This document shows, one piece after another, positions 1 to 9,703 of a DNA stretch of 64,000 nt (positions are counted from its first letter, which is position 1; every line of letters begins with the position of its first letter). Source of the DNA: an uncultured Saprospiraceae bacterium (lineage in GTDB: Bacteria; Bacteroidota; Bacteroidia; Chitinophagales; Saprospiraceae). The stretch spans positions 16,526-80,525 of the forward strand of contig CALKJD010000035.1 of assembly GCA_937995755.1 (NCBI GenBank), given 5' to 3'. The notes beneath the pieces were generated by a model that was not told the DNA's origin, ran no database searches, and was given only the letters and a program-made list of their open reading frames with translations. A program made the position numbers and the translations under genes.

Positions 1-611
<611 letters not shown>

Positions 612-730
612 TCAGGGTTTTCCATCATGTTGAAAGTATATCTATTGTATAGCTTTACATTACTAGCAAAAAGGTAGTGTGGCGAGCATATATAATAGAT
701 CTTTCTATTACTGCTATGCTTAGTATACAT

Positions 731-738
731 TATATTTG
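731..738 (+). promoter_or_regulatory. Candidate -7 promoter element TATATTTG
   Basis: TATATTTG fits the Bacteroidota sigma-ABfr -7 consensus TAnnTTTG and lies 23 bp before the ATG of the LVIVD-repeat protein. No clear -33 TTG was found at the usual spacing, so this rests on the -7 box and position only. Confidence 0.45.
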
Positions 739-761
739 GTCGAATACTAACAATACCATAC

Positions 762-2300
762 ATGAAGAATTTATTGATCATATTAACACTTTGTCTTGCC
801 ACAAATGTAATAGCACAACAATCACTCAATATCATAGAAGTGGGCAGCCATGACACAGGCAGTGTAGATTATAATGACGTGTGGGGATATAGTCATGACG
901 GCAAAGAAATATTAGTATACGGAGCGAGAGATAAAATAGCAATTGTAGATGTAACTGATTGTGCTAATCCAATAGAAGAAGAAGTAATCATAGATGGTAA
1001 CACTACATTCTGGAGAGACTTCAAGGATTACGGAGATTATATCTACGCGGTATGCGATCAAGGGTCTGAAGGCTTAGAAATAATAAGTAAAGACGATTAT
1101 ACTTGGACTCAAAATACGGATGACTTTACTAGAGCGCATAACATTTTCGTTGATCAAGCTAACGCTCGTTTATATGTAGTCGGATTTGCTCAACAAGGGG
1201 CAAGTAAGGCGATGATTATCTATGACCTATCATCTACTCCTGAAGATCCACAATTGATGGCAACTATCAATTTCAATAATTTTGATGATAATAATCCGCT
1301 ATCCAATTGGTATGTACATGATGTGTATGTAAGAGATAATATAGCATATTGCTCTCATGGTGAAATCGGTACATATGGGATATGGGACTTCACAAATGCT
1401 ACAAGTCCAATATTATTAGGAACGAGTCTAAGCGATGGACTTGGTAACTATAATCATAGTAGCTGGGTAACTCCTGACCTACAATACGCTTATATAGCTG
1501 AAGAACTGCCACAAAAAGAGATGACTATATTAGACATAAGTGATGTGTCCGATATACAATATATAGGACAGTTTAGCGATCCTTTACTCAGCGGAGCACC
1601 TACTCCACCTAGAGCACATAATCCATTTATTAGAGCTGATCTCCTATACATATCGTACTATCACGATGGTATCAAAGTCTATGATATCACGGATCCTACT
1701 CAACCTGTGATAGAAGGATATTTTGATACTTCTGTAGGGCATACTTCTTACGCTGGTTACAGAGGAGCCTGGGGAATTTATCCTTACCTATCCAATGGCT
1801 GTATCGGTGTATCTGATATTCAAGAGGGACTTTTATTATTTGAACATAAAGTAGAGACAACGAGCACTATCAGTAATAGCGATTTATTATTTGATGATCC
1901 TGCGACTGGACTTATATTTAGAAAAAGTCCTGAAGAATATGCAAGACTAAGATCTGGATCTAATGGAGAGATCGCCGTACAAAGTATAATAGGAATCCCT
2001 ACTAATCATGAAGACCTTAAAAGATCCAATCTCTACATTGACAATGCATCAAATGGAATTGTATTTACAGTGGCCGGAAATAAAAATTATAGAATGCAAA
2101 TCAATGATTCTGGTGATATCACTAACACATATATAGGATCCATTGCTCCAACACCAAACCTAAAAGCACAATCTAGGCATCTAGCAATTAATAGCGTAGG
2201 TTCTGCACTTATCATGAAATCACCAAATGGCACTTGTTGGAGAATTAATGTTGATACTAATAATATGATTTCTACGGAATCCATTATTTGTCCAAATTAA
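762..2300 (+). CDS. Secreted LVIVD-repeat / choice-of-anchor B family protein
   Basis: A 512-residue exported protein. Residues 1-18 form a signal peptide ending in VIAQ. Residues ~25-370 hold a run of beta-propeller-like LVIVD blades, seen as recurrent I-x-D-(V/I)-T/S-D-x-x-(N/D)-P strands (IAIVDVTDCANPIEE, MTILDISDVSDIQYIGQ, IKVYDITDPTQPVIEG). This matches the choice-of-anchor B family found in secreted proteins of marine Bacteroidota. The last ~130 residues are a separate beta-rich domain ending in a Cys-containing tail (STESIICPN). They do not look like a canonical T9SS type A domain, so the anchoring mode is unclear. The ligand is unknown. It has its own likely promoter and a strong downstream terminator, so it is probably monocistronic. 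Confidence 0.8.
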   Translation: MKNLLIILTLCLATNVIAQQSLNIIEVGSHDTGSVDYNDVWGYSHDGKEILVYGARDKIAIVDVTDCANPIEEEVIIDGNTTFWRDFKDYGDYIYAVCDQGSEGLEIISKDDYTWTQNTDDFTRAHNIFVDQANARLYVVGFAQQGASKAMIIYDLSSTPEDPQLMATINFNNFDDNNPLSNWYVHDVYVRDNIAYCSHGEIGTYGIWDFTNATSPILLGTSLSDGLGNYNHSSWVTPDLQYAYIAEELPQKEMTILDISDVSDIQYIGQFSDPLLSGAPTPPRAHNPFIRADLLYISYYHDGIKVYDITDPTQPVIEGYFDTSVGHTSYAGYRGAWGIYPYLSNGCIGVSDIQEGLLLFEHKVETTSTISNSDLLFDDPATGLIFRKSPEEYARLRSGSNGEIAVQSIIGIPTNHEDLKRSNLYIDNASNGIVFTVAGNKNYRMQINDSGDITNTYIGSIAPTPNLKAQSRHLAINSVGSALIMKSPNGTCWRINVDTNNMISTESIICPN

Positions 2301-2436
2301 TGATCGTCGTAAAGCTTTATGATGGATACAAGGAATGACCTTTACATTTATATATGAGGCAATAAAATTGTTAAATGGTAATAATTACCTTTACAGATAA
2401 TAATACTTATGCGTGATGTATATCCGTATAAAAGTC

Positions 2437-2474
2437 GAGCCGAATGTTCTAGTCAACATTCGGCTCTTTCTTTT
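2437..2474 (+). terminator. Rho-independent terminator
   Basis: A perfect 12-bp stem, GAGCCGAATGTT (2437-2448) with AACATTCGGCTC (2455-2466), and a 6-base loop are followed by TTTCTTTT. It terminates the upstream LVIVD-repeat gene. The minus-strand side has only a weak T-tract. Confidence 0.88.
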
Positions 2475-2577
2475 AAAATACTGTTGATGATCTCGGATTA
2501 ATTCCACATATACCAGAATAGGATGTGCACTTTTGCAACAAGATTGATATAATAGATCGATCAATTATTGCTGCTGA

Positions 2578-2631
2578 TTAGCAACAACCTGCGCAGCCTA
2601 GAAGACTACAAATAATACTTAATGCTTCCAT
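2578..2631 (-). CDS. Micro-ORF, 17-residue hydrophobic Cys-rich peptide
   Basis: An ATG-initiated frame on the minus strand encodes MEALSIICSLLGCAGCC and then TAA. It lies ~90 bp downstream of the AbrB-like gene in the same orientation. The peptide is a hydrophobic helix with four cysteines (positions 8, 13, 16 and 17) ending in a C-x-x-CC cluster. The AbrB-like neighbour also carries a CC motif at its N terminus. I do not recognise the peptide. It could be a real small metal-binding or membrane peptide, the residue of a larger lost gene, or chance. Length alone cannot decide, so this is a candidate only. Confidence 0.25.
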   Translation of the reverse strand: MEALSIICSLLGCAGCC

Positions 2632-2721
2632 GATGTATGAAATTTTAAATGGTGAATAAATTAAGCATGAAACCTATTGCATAGATCATACTACTGATAG
2701 CAGCGTAAACTAAGAGATGAC

Positions 2722-2970
2722 CTATTTAGTCATCATCGGCCCCAACACCTTTCCAATATGTGAATTCAATGCCTTAGTCTTTATCAAACTAAGACAGCAC
2801 AATCCTTCTTTATCAGTACAACTAATGAGTGCAAATTTCTCACCTGCGCTGAGATTAAATTTTTTTCTTAGGTCTTTAGGTAATACTAATTGACCTCTAT
2901 CATCGAAGCTTACAATCGACTCTAATTCGAAGCATGTATCTTCTCCTAATGGGCTACAACATTCGCTCAT
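2722..2970 (-). CDS. AbrB/SpoVT-type DNA-binding protein, HgcAB-associated-like
   Basis: An 82-residue protein from the preferred start MSECCSPLGEDTC; the frame opens 12 codons earlier. Residues ~14-50 are a swapped-hairpin AbrB/SpoVT domain (SIVSFDDRGQLVLPKDLRKKFNLSAGEKFALI). The N-terminal ECCSP...TC cysteines and the C-terminal LGPMM match, from memory, the small family annotated as HgcAB-associated protein, which also occurs in genomes without mercury methylation and near metal or arsenic genes. No hgcA, hgcB or metal-resistance genes are visible here. Its role is probably as a metal- or thiol-responsive transcription factor, which is inference. The start was chosen because conserved family members begin at MSECC. 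Confidence 0.75.
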   Translation of the reverse strand: MSECCSPLGEDTCFELESIVSFDDRGQLVLPKDLRKKFNLSAGEKFALISCTDKEGLCCLSLIKTKALNSHIGKVLGPMMTK

Positions 2971-3293
2971 GATCTTACTATTTTGATACAAGTATATTAC
3001 AAACATTTAACTATTGTCTGATTATACTGAATTTTCTGATAAATAGGAAAACAGGACAACACATTGAACCCAAGAGTCACTTTCTGGCATTTTCATTTCA
3101 AATTATATTTCCGCTTCTATTCCAATTGCCGACAAATACACTGCAAATAGCACTTGTGAAAAGTTCTTCTATGTCCACAGCGACACTTACAGCCTACAAT
3201 AAGGTCCGAACCCAGACAATTTATTAGTAGTTTTAACAAGTGAACATTGCCAAATACTTAAATGGACATTCTTCACTCATAAATTATGATGCC

Positions 3294-5594
3294 ATGAAAA
3301 ACACTTTTACGATAGCTTTGCTATTGATCAGCTCAATTATTTATGCCCAAGATTGCGATCCATTTACGGCATCGCACGATCTTATACATGGCAAACTAAA
3401 ACAAACTGTATTACGCGGAGAGGATGGAAATTTTAATCCACTATATATCAAAACTGGGATTGGTCCAGATGGAGACATGGATACTCGTACTTATGCTCCC
3501 CTAGTCTACTCTAGCAATATCTGGGCTGGAGGGTTGACACCAAGTGGAAATTTCAAACTCGCAGCTGGAAAAAGCAATCAACTAGATTGGTGGCCTGGAC
3601 CGCTAGACTTCAATGGCCTCACTAATACAGATCAATGCTCTAAATGGAATCAGGTATGGACAGTAACTATTGAAGACATACTCGAGGCTAGAGAAATATT
3701 TCTTACTGGTGGCCCTTGCGATCAAATGCCGGAAAGCATACTCAACTGGCCAGGAAGAAATAATTCAAATTTATCGTTTCTGACAACAGATCAAGGGTAT
3801 GCTGACTTTTGGGATACTGGTGGTAATGGTAATTACAACCCTTGTGACGGAGACTTTCCATTAGTTGGTATTAGGGGATGTGAAAGCTTTAATTTCGATG
3901 AAATGATTAGATATATTCCTAGCGAATTTTCTTTTTATCTAATGAATGATAATGGCGCAGCACATAATATATCCTTCGCCACTTCTATACAAATGGAAGT
4001 ACATGTTTATACATTTACTTTTAAATCTCAAGTAGCTGAGGGAGTTGTATTCTTCAAGCATAAATTTATAAATAAAGCAAGTGAAGATATAAGAGAAATG
4101 AAATTTGGTCAATGGCTTGACTTCGATCTAGGATGTAGTGAAAATGACAAACTTGCCTCAGATGAAAGTCAACAAATGATCTATGCCTACAATGGTTCTA
4201 ACGAAGAAGACTGTGGAGAAAATAGCCTTGCCGAACAAAAAGCGTCAGTTGGTTTTAGTTATCTCAAAGGCCCAAGAGGACCATTTATAATCGTAGAAGG
4301 GTCAGAAGGACAAGACTCATTAGTACACCCTCCAATTGGCTCAGGAGATTTTGACACTTTAGCAGAGCTTCGAGCAAGCAATGCAATGATACCTAGTAAT
4401 TGTTTTGACACATCCTCTCCTCCTAATTGTAATCCACAAACAACTACAGATTTTTATAATCTGCTCAACACAAGAAATTTTGATGGAACACCTGCCCTAG
4501 ATAATAATGGAATGCCTAGCCCATTTATGTATACAGGAAATCCAGCGGATGCCAGTGAGTGGTCGTTATGCACAGATCAAAACATAGCTGAGACAACAGG
4601 AATAATGTCAATCGGAAATATACTATTGCAACCACAAGCGACAAATGAAATCATTTCAGCAATATACTATACAGATGATATAAATACTGACTGTCCAGAC
4701 GATGCCGCCATCAAGTATAAAGATGGTTTGGTGCAAAGTTTGTTTGATAATTGCCTCTACCAACATATGGCTCCGCCGTCACCAGAAATAAGCGTCTTGT
4801 ATAGTGACACAGGAGTAGATATAGACATATCCAACATTCCGTTTAACTATCGAGAACCTGTATTACAAGCCAACCCAAGCATTCATGAAGATCGTCATTA
4901 CAATTTTGAAGGAATAAAGATCTATCAAGTAGCCAGCAAAAATTTTGATATGACAGAGCTTACTAATCCTAAGTTGAGCGCATTGGTTTATCAAGGAGAT
5001 ATCAATAATGACATCACAGATATCACAAACTTCCGATCAGATTTTATAGATGCAGATCAGACTTGGCCGGAAGACATTAAAGTGACTGGTGCTAATAATG
5101 GCTTAGTTACCGAGTTGTTCTTGACTTATGATTTCATACGAGACCAACCTATCGAACAATCAGATGAACTATATTACGTAGCTATTTCTTACGCATACAA
5201 CAACTATGAAGATTTTGATCCGATGGGAATTATAGATAATAATGGAAACACCTTTGCTACTGGACAGCAATACCAATATATAGAATCCAACTGCGGACTC
5301 AAAACTGTAGCATCTGTAATCAGCGTATCTGGTGTATCATCACCTTACGACGCAGGGCGATATGAGTACATATACAATAATAATACTATCAACATATTCA
5401 ACATAGAAGAAGACCTCTACCTACAACTCTTATCAATAGACGGAAAATCCCTAGAGCAATGGAATGCAAAAAAAGGAGACAGGTTTACTTCACACAATCT
5501 TAGTAAACAGTTAACAAGTGGGATGTACATCCTCAATGCCACAACAACTCATAGTGGACTGAACGGTTCGCATAAATTGGTGGTGACGAGGTAG
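3294..5594 (+). CDS. Large secreted protein with degenerate T9SS-like C-terminal domain
   Basis: A ~766-residue exported protein. The frame opens at a GTG at 3240, but the ATG at 3294 gives a clean signal peptide (MKNTFTIALLLISSIIYAQ), so that start is chosen. The mature part begins with a region of cysteine pairs and DGDMDTRTYAPL / SSNIWAGGL motifs seen in large Bacteroidota surface proteins of unknown function. The final ~85 residues (IYNNNTINIFNIEEDLYLQLLSIDGKSLEQW...LTSGMYILNATT...KLVVTR) have the strand order of a T9SS type A sorting domain, including SGMYI and a terminal basic residue, but lack the usual YPNP opening. It is therefore probably exported by T9SS, with a diverged signal. 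It converges on the hydrolase gene across a shared terminator. Substrate or role is not recognisable. Confidence 0.7.
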   Translation: MKNTFTIALLLISSIIYAQDCDPFTASHDLIHGKLKQTVLRGEDGNFNPLYIKTGIGPDGDMDTRTYAPLVYSSNIWAGGLTPSGNFKLAAGKSNQLDWWPGPLDFNGLTNTDQCSKWNQVWTVTIEDILEAREIFLTGGPCDQMPESILNWPGRNNSNLSFLTTDQGYADFWDTGGNGNYNPCDGDFPLVGIRGCESFNFDEMIRYIPSEFSFYLMNDNGAAHNISFATSIQMEVHVYTFTFKSQVAEGVVFFKHKFINKASEDIREMKFGQWLDFDLGCSENDKLASDESQQMIYAYNGSNEEDCGENSLAEQKASVGFSYLKGPRGPFIIVEGSEGQDSLVHPPIGSGDFDTLAELRASNAMIPSNCFDTSSPPNCNPQTTTDFYNLLNTRNFDGTPALDNNGMPSPFMYTGNPADASEWSLCTDQNIAETTGIMSIGNILLQPQATNEIISAIYYTDDINTDCPDDAAIKYKDGLVQSLFDNCLYQHMAPPSPEISVLYSDTGVDIDISNIPFNYREPVLQANPSIHEDRHYNFEGIKIYQVASKNFDMTELTNPKLSALVYQGDINNDITDITNFRSDFIDADQTWPEDIKVTGANNGLVTELFLTYDFIRDQPIEQSDELYYVAISYAYNNYEDFDPMGIIDNNGNTFATGQQYQYIESNCGLKTVASVISVSGVSSPYDAGRYEYIYNNNTINIFNIEEDLYLQLLSIDGKSLEQWNAKKGDRFTSHNLSKQLTSGMYILNATTTHSGLNGSHKLVVTR

Positions 5595-5638
5595 CTACTA
5601 AGAACAGAATTGGGTAATCCTTCACACCCTAAAAAACA

Positions 5639-5668
5639 AGTGGGCGACATCTTAGGATGTCGCCCACT
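5639..5668. terminator. Bidirectional rho-independent terminator
   Basis: A 12-bp perfect stem GTGGGCGACATC (5640-5651) and GATGTCGCCCAC (5656-5667), extended by an outer A-T pair, encloses the loop TTAG. Plus-side tail is TATTTATTTTT and minus-side tail is TTGTTTTTT. It serves both the T9SS-like gene (+) and the fabF-rnc-hydrolase operon (-). Confidence 0.9.
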
Positions 5669-5702
5669 ATTTATTTTTCATTCAAGACTTTAAGCCTTCT
5701 AG

Positions 5703-6905
5703 CTATATCCCTTTTATTCTAGTCCAAAGGTCCGTCGCCATTTGCCCCATGTCAGCATCATCTCTTGGACCGCCTTGTGTCTTAAGCAATTTATAGTTAC
5801 CGTTAGATTGTAACTCTACAGGAAAATTAAATATAAAGTCTTTTTCCGATATACCTTCTCCACGAAAAGTACCATACCGCATATCATTAATTTGCAGCTT
5901 TCCGTCAGATCGTTTCATGACAGTATAGTATCCATCACTAAACCAGACTAACGTTCGTAGTACTTTATCGTTAGTCACATCAGCCTTTAATAAATCATGA
6001 TTCTTAGGAAACTTAGAAAGCTTGAACTTAGGCTCCTTATCCAGAAATGAATACTGACCGTGGTAATATCCATCTGCTGTCTCCGCCACTCCAGACCACA
6101 ATATATTATTAAGAATGGAAGGTGAAGTGAAGAATCTAGAGTACTCTATATTTTCTGCGACAAGCGTATCTTTCATAATCTCAGTAACACGATACTTATT
6201 ATAAAGTGTAAAGCACATATACAGACTACTCAATACTATTCCTGTCCATACCAACTTCCCTCTAATAGGCTTGGACCTATGATAGAAAGCTGCAATGATC
6301 AATGGGATTACGAACAACAATGTATATACTGGATCAGCTACTGATATATTACTTATTGCTGCTCTGTAATTAGAGAAAGGTGCGAATAACTGAGTGCCGT
6401 AAGCCGTAAATGTATCTAGTATCGGATGCGTAATCAATCCCCAGAAAAATAGCCATTGCCAATCTCTAAGACTTGCCTCAGGCTTAGCGAATGCTGGTCT
6501 ATTAAATCTTTTATACGTAAAATAACTGCCTCCTGCACCTATCGTAATCCCTATGATCGCCTTGACAATACTAAAGTCTCCGACAAACAAAAACAAAGAT
6601 GCAACTGCCAATGATAAGGCTATCCAGCCAGCCATACCTAATGGCTTATGAAATCGACTCTCATACATCTGATGGACAAGCCAACCGAATACAAATGCAC
6701 CTACTATCGAAAATAGAAATGAATGCGATATGCCTCTGTGAAATGCTAGAGAATCAATCTCTGACATCCAAAGATTACCTATGACATCAAGATCTGGAAT
6801 AGTCCCAGCGATAGCTCCCCATACCATAGCACGGTTACCTACTTTTTTACCTAAGACTGCATCTCCTGCTGCCGCACCAAGTACGATCTGCGTGATACTA
6901 TCCAT
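5703..6905 (-). CDS. Membrane-bound metal-dependent hydrolase, YdjM/LexA-induced family
   Basis: A 400-residue inner-membrane protein of the YdjM-type (PF04307-like) family. The N terminus has MDSITQIVLGAAAGDAVLG, then AGTIPDLDVIG and FHRGISHSF, the conserved acidic and histidine residues thought to bind metal in this family. ITHPILDTFTAYGTQLFAPF is a third conserved block. Several hydrophobic segments lie between residues ~60 and 245. The C-terminal ~150 residues are a soluble domain. The start overlaps the end of rnc by 8 bp, showing translational coupling as the last gene of the fabF-rnc operon. The biochemical substrate of the family is not established. Confidence 0.85.
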   Translation of the reverse strand: MDSITQIVLGAAAGDAVLGKKVGNRAMVWGAIAGTIPDLDVIGNLWMSEIDSLAFHRGISHSFLFSIVGAFVFGWLVHQMYESRFHKPLGMAGWIALSLAVASLFLFVGDFSIVKAIIGITIGAGGSYFTYKRFNRPAFAKPEASLRDWQWLFFWGLITHPILDTFTAYGTQLFAPFSNYRAAISNISVADPVYTLLFVIPLIIAAFYHRSKPIRGKLVWTGIVLSSLYMCFTLYNKYRVTEIMKDTLVAENIEYSRFFTSPSILNNILWSGVAETADGYYHGQYSFLDKEPKFKLSKFPKNHDLLKADVTNDKVLRTLVWFSDGYYTVMKRSDGKLQINDMRYGTFRGEGISEKDFIFNFPVELQSNGNYKLLKTQGGPRDDADMGQMATDLWTRIKGI

Positions 6906-7650
6906 TGGCTGATTCTGGTTCTAGTGTATTGATTGCAAATATTTTCACCGCTTTTTTAGATGCTGTCTGTTCTGCGGATTTCTTATTAAAGTCTTCCGCG
7001 GTAGAGACTTTCTCTCCATCTACGATTACTGCGACTTTAAATCTATCTCTCTTGTCTAACTTCGTCTTAGAAATCACCTTATACCCTACTTGCTTTCCAT
7101 GCTTTTGGCACCATTCAAGTAGCATACTTTTATAATTATCATCGGCCTTTTCTAATGCATGTATATCTAAATATTTCATAAGAATACTGCGTATGACGTA
7201 GTGCTTAGTTTTATTATAGCCAAACTCTATGTATATCGCTCCTACAAGAGCCTCTAATGCGTTACCTAACATCGAATGACTCATACGACCTTGTGTATAC
7301 TCGGAGAGCACTACATCTAATCCCATGCGATCTGCAATCAGATTTAAAGTCTTACGTTTTACGATTTTAGACCTCATCTTTGTGAGGAAACCTTCATCTT
7401 TACTTGGATATTTTTTGAAAAGATACTCCGCGACAATAGTTGACAGGATAGCATCACCTAAATACTCCAGACGTTCATTATTACCATTATGACCATCACC
7501 ATTATTCATGGATTTATGGTAGAATGCTAATCGAAATATATTGAGCCTTGCAGGCACAAAACCGATGATCGGCTTAAGTTTTCTAGCAAGATTCTTATCC
7601 GGAGAAAAATAGTAATTATATACCTGTCTTATTGGTCTTGTAATGAGCAC
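6898..7650 (-). CDS. rnc: Ribonuclease III
   Basis: A 250-residue double-strand-specific endoribonuclease that processes rRNA precursors and other duplex RNAs in the cytoplasm. The signature NERLEYLGDAIL lies at residues ~58-70, with further acidic catalytic residues in the segment NALEALVGAIYIE. Residues ~175-245 form a double-stranded-RNA-binding domain (DNYKSMLLEWCQKHGKQVGYKV... and a basic C-terminal helix KKSAEQTASKKAVKIF). The GTG start overlaps the TAG stop of fabF by one base (TAGTG), so the two are translationally coupled. The pair fabF-rnc is a conserved bacterial arrangement. Confidence 0.96.
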   Translation of the reverse strand: MLITRPIRQVYNYYFSPDKNLARKLKPIIGFVPARLNIFRLAFYHKSMNNGDGHNGNNERLEYLGDAILSTIVAEYLFKKYPSKDEGFLTKMRSKIVKRKTLNLIADRMGLDVVLSEYTQGRMSHSMLGNALEALVGAIYIEFGYNKTKHYVIRSILMKYLDIHALEKADDNYKSMLLEWCQKHGKQVGYKVISKTKLDKRDRFKVAVIVDGEKVSTAEDFNKKSAEQTASKKAVKIFAINTLEPESANG

Positions 7651-8894
7651 TAATTAAATTTCTTGAGTATTACTGAACAGTTATGACCACCAAATCCAAA
7701 AGTATTGCTAATCACAGCATTTACTTTTCTTTCTTGCGCTACGTTAAATGTAAAATTGAGTTTATTATCTAGTTCTGGATCATCCGTTATATGATTAATC
7801 GTTGGTGGTATTACACCATCTCTAAGTGCTACGATTCCTGCTATCGCCTCTACAACTCCAGCAGCTCCTAATAAATGCCCAGTCATCGATTTAGTCGAAC
7901 TAATATTAAGATTGTAAGAATGGTCGCCAAATACGTTCTTAATCGCTTTAGATTCTGCTACATCACCAAGTGGCGTAGAAGTACCATGCACATTTACATA
8001 ATCGATATCTTCAGGATTCATTTTTGCGTCTTTGAGCGCACGCTTCATTACATTGGTCGCTCCTAGTCCATCAGGATGTGGTGCTGTCATATGGTATGCA
8101 TCAGCAGTCATTCCAGCTCCTGATACTTCTGCCAATATGTTGGCACCTCTCGCTTTTGCATGTTCATACTCTTCTAGCACCAATGCTCCTGCGCCTTCGC
8201 CTAGTACAAATCCATCTCTATCCTTATCAAATGGACGAGATGCTGACTGAGGGTCATCATTACGAGTTGAAAGTGCCTTCATAGAAGAGAATCCTCCCAT
8301 TCCAGCTTTGGTTACAGCTGCTTCGGATCCTCCACATATCATTACATCTGCTCTACCATGTTTAATATAGTCATACGAATTTGCTATGGCGTTAGTCGAA
8401 CTAGCACATGCTGATACTGTAGCATAATTAGGTCCACGGAATCCATACTTGATAGATATAAGCCCTGGAGCTATATCTATGATCAGTTTAGGAATAAGGA
8501 ATGGGCTATACTTAGGTTCGCCAGTACGTAACGCTGCTTCTTCTATATCTTCTTCGATAGTTTTAAATCCACCGATACCACTTCCCCATATCACACCTAC
8601 TTCGTCAAGATCAACCTTTTCTAGGTCCAATCCTGACATTTTGATAGCCTCATCAGCTGCTACCATAGCATACTGAGCAAATGGATCCATACGACGAGCC
8701 TCACGACGATGCATATGTTCTTCTACCTCAAAGCCCTTTACCTCACAGGCAAATCGTGTTTTGAATAAGGTAGCATCATACCTTGTAATTGGGGCTGCGC
8801 CACTCACGCCCTTAAGTAAGGCGTCTGCATATGCCTCATAAGTATTTCCAATAGGTGTCAATGCTCCTATGCCTGTTACGACTACTCTTCTCAT
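7650..8894 (-). CDS. fabF: 3-oxoacyl-ACP synthase II
   Basis: A 414-residue beta-ketoacyl-ACP synthase II, which condenses malonyl-ACP with acyl-ACP in fatty acid elongation. The thiolase-fold active site is complete: the nucleophile in VSACASSTNAIA, the first histidine in NVHGTSTPLGD, and the second in STKSMTGHLLGAAGVVE. The N terminus MRRVVVTGIGALTPIGN and C terminus NTFGFGGHNCSVILKKF are canonical, so it is full length. It heads a minus-strand operon with rnc and the membrane hydrolase. The acpP gene usually found just upstream is not present here; a pseudogene occupies that position. A TATCTTTG promoter box lies ~35 bp before the ATG. Confidence 0.97.
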   Translation of the reverse strand: MRRVVVTGIGALTPIGNTYEAYADALLKGVSGAAPITRYDATLFKTRFACEVKGFEVEEHMHRREARRMDPFAQYAMVAADEAIKMSGLDLEKVDLDEVGVIWGSGIGGFKTIEEDIEEAALRTGEPKYSPFLIPKLIIDIAPGLISIKYGFRGPNYATVSACASSTNAIANSYDYIKHGRADVMICGGSEAAVTKAGMGGFSSMKALSTRNDDPQSASRPFDKDRDGFVLGEGAGALVLEEYEHAKARGANILAEVSGAGMTADAYHMTAPHPDGLGATNVMKRALKDAKMNPEDIDYVNVHGTSTPLGDVAESKAIKNVFGDHSYNLNISSTKSMTGHLLGAAGVVEAIAGIVALRDGVIPPTINHITDDPELDNKLNFTFNVAQERKVNAVISNTFGFGGHNCSVILKKFN

Positions 8895-8928
8895 ATAGTA
8901 TATTCCTAAGATTAATATAATCAGAGAG

Positions 8929-8936
8929 CAAAGATA
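8929..8936 (-). promoter_or_regulatory. Candidate -7 promoter element TATCTTTG for fabF operon
   Basis: On the minus strand TATCTTTG matches TAnnTTTG exactly, 35 bp upstream of the fabF ATG. The absence of acpP upstream means fabF needs its own promoter, which supports this site. The -33 box is not clear. Confidence 0.55.
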
Positions 8937-8984
8937 GGTTATATATATAATTACACATGATCTAAGAGTACCTAATTGGTCTTA

Positions 8985-9575
8985 TCAGATGGCAAATTGC
9001 CTATTGAGTGCGATAAAAGAATAGAAAATCAATAATTCAACATCAACATTACTATAATCCTTGATAGGTTTAACCTAAGAGAAAGCCAATTCCAGAGCTC
9101 TACTTCTAAAGCCTAGATTGCCTTGTATAGCATATTTAGTAATGTTCGCAGTCATCTCACCACTGTTTTTCAAATTAGAATGAAAAAACGCACTTTCGAA
9201 AGGTCCTCTACCTGCTATTCCGTACAATTCTAATATTGCTCTCTTAGATAATTTGGTATAGTATCCGATTCCGAGTTCAGTCATACTCCCTTATCCTGAG
9301 TTTCTTTCTATCGATGAAGCAACAAAATCATTACCTTGACTATAATCGGAATAGGAATTATTAACATTCATATGATTGAGCATTACCCCAATATTATTTG
9401 TGACAGCATATAATACTTGAAAATCCTGCTTGTTGTCATGGCCTCGAAATACTTGAAGGGCTAGATCTCCCTTCTTCTCCATTAAAGGCACATTATGAGT
9501 ATTAGGAGCGCAATAAACTGGACTACAACTCTTAAGTCATAAAGAACCTAACAACATCGAAATGACAATTTTCAT
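8985..9575 (-). pseudogene. Decayed outer-membrane lipoprotein/beta-barrel gene with three in-frame stops
   Basis: Reading the minus strand from the ATG at 9575 gives one continuous frame: MKIVISMLLGSL, TGA (9539-9537), a lipoprotein-like junction LKSCSPVYCAPNTHNVPLMEKKGD, a beta-strand region (LALQVFRGHDNKQDFQVLYAVTNNIG), TAA (9293-9291), GSMTELGIGYY..., TAG (9077-9075), VKPIKDYSNV..., and a final TGA at 8987-8985. All three breaks are point stops and no frameshift is needed, so the phase is kept over ~197 codons. The pattern CSPxxxxPNTxNVPL followed by alternating strands resembles a ~25-kDa outer-membrane family common in Bacteroidota, recalled from memory. The C-terminal strands also appear to be missing. 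It is read as an inactivated gene. Confidence 0.75.
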
Positions 9576-9703
9576 ATGATTGATAAAGCTTTCTGTTTGA
9601 TTACAACAAATATCATGAACACTAAAGTCTATATTAGGAATATCGTTAACAACCAATTCCCATTGCAGGAACACCAATGCAATACAACTTTTCAATAAAA
9701 CTT

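Larger units (their letters stand above)
2301..2721. other. Convergent intergenic region with a terminator and a micro-ORF
   Basis: This 420-bp space lies between the LVIVD gene (+) and the AbrB-like gene (-). It holds a strong terminator at 2437-2474 and a 17-codon minus-strand micro-ORF at 2578-2631. I see no tRNA and no further gene. A second minus-strand open stretch at 2645-2689 encodes only 14 hydrophobic residues and is not called. Confidence 0.6.

Noticed and set aside
2645..2689. 14-codon hydrophobic minus-strand ORF between the AbrB-like gene and the micro-ORF
   Set aside because: Too short and without composition or motif evidence; the frame could equally be chance in AT-rich DNA.
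9075..9491. Two separate short minus-strand ORFs as independent genes
   Set aside because: They lie in the same frame, separated only by one stop codon, and continue upstream to a signal-like start; one decayed gene explains them better.
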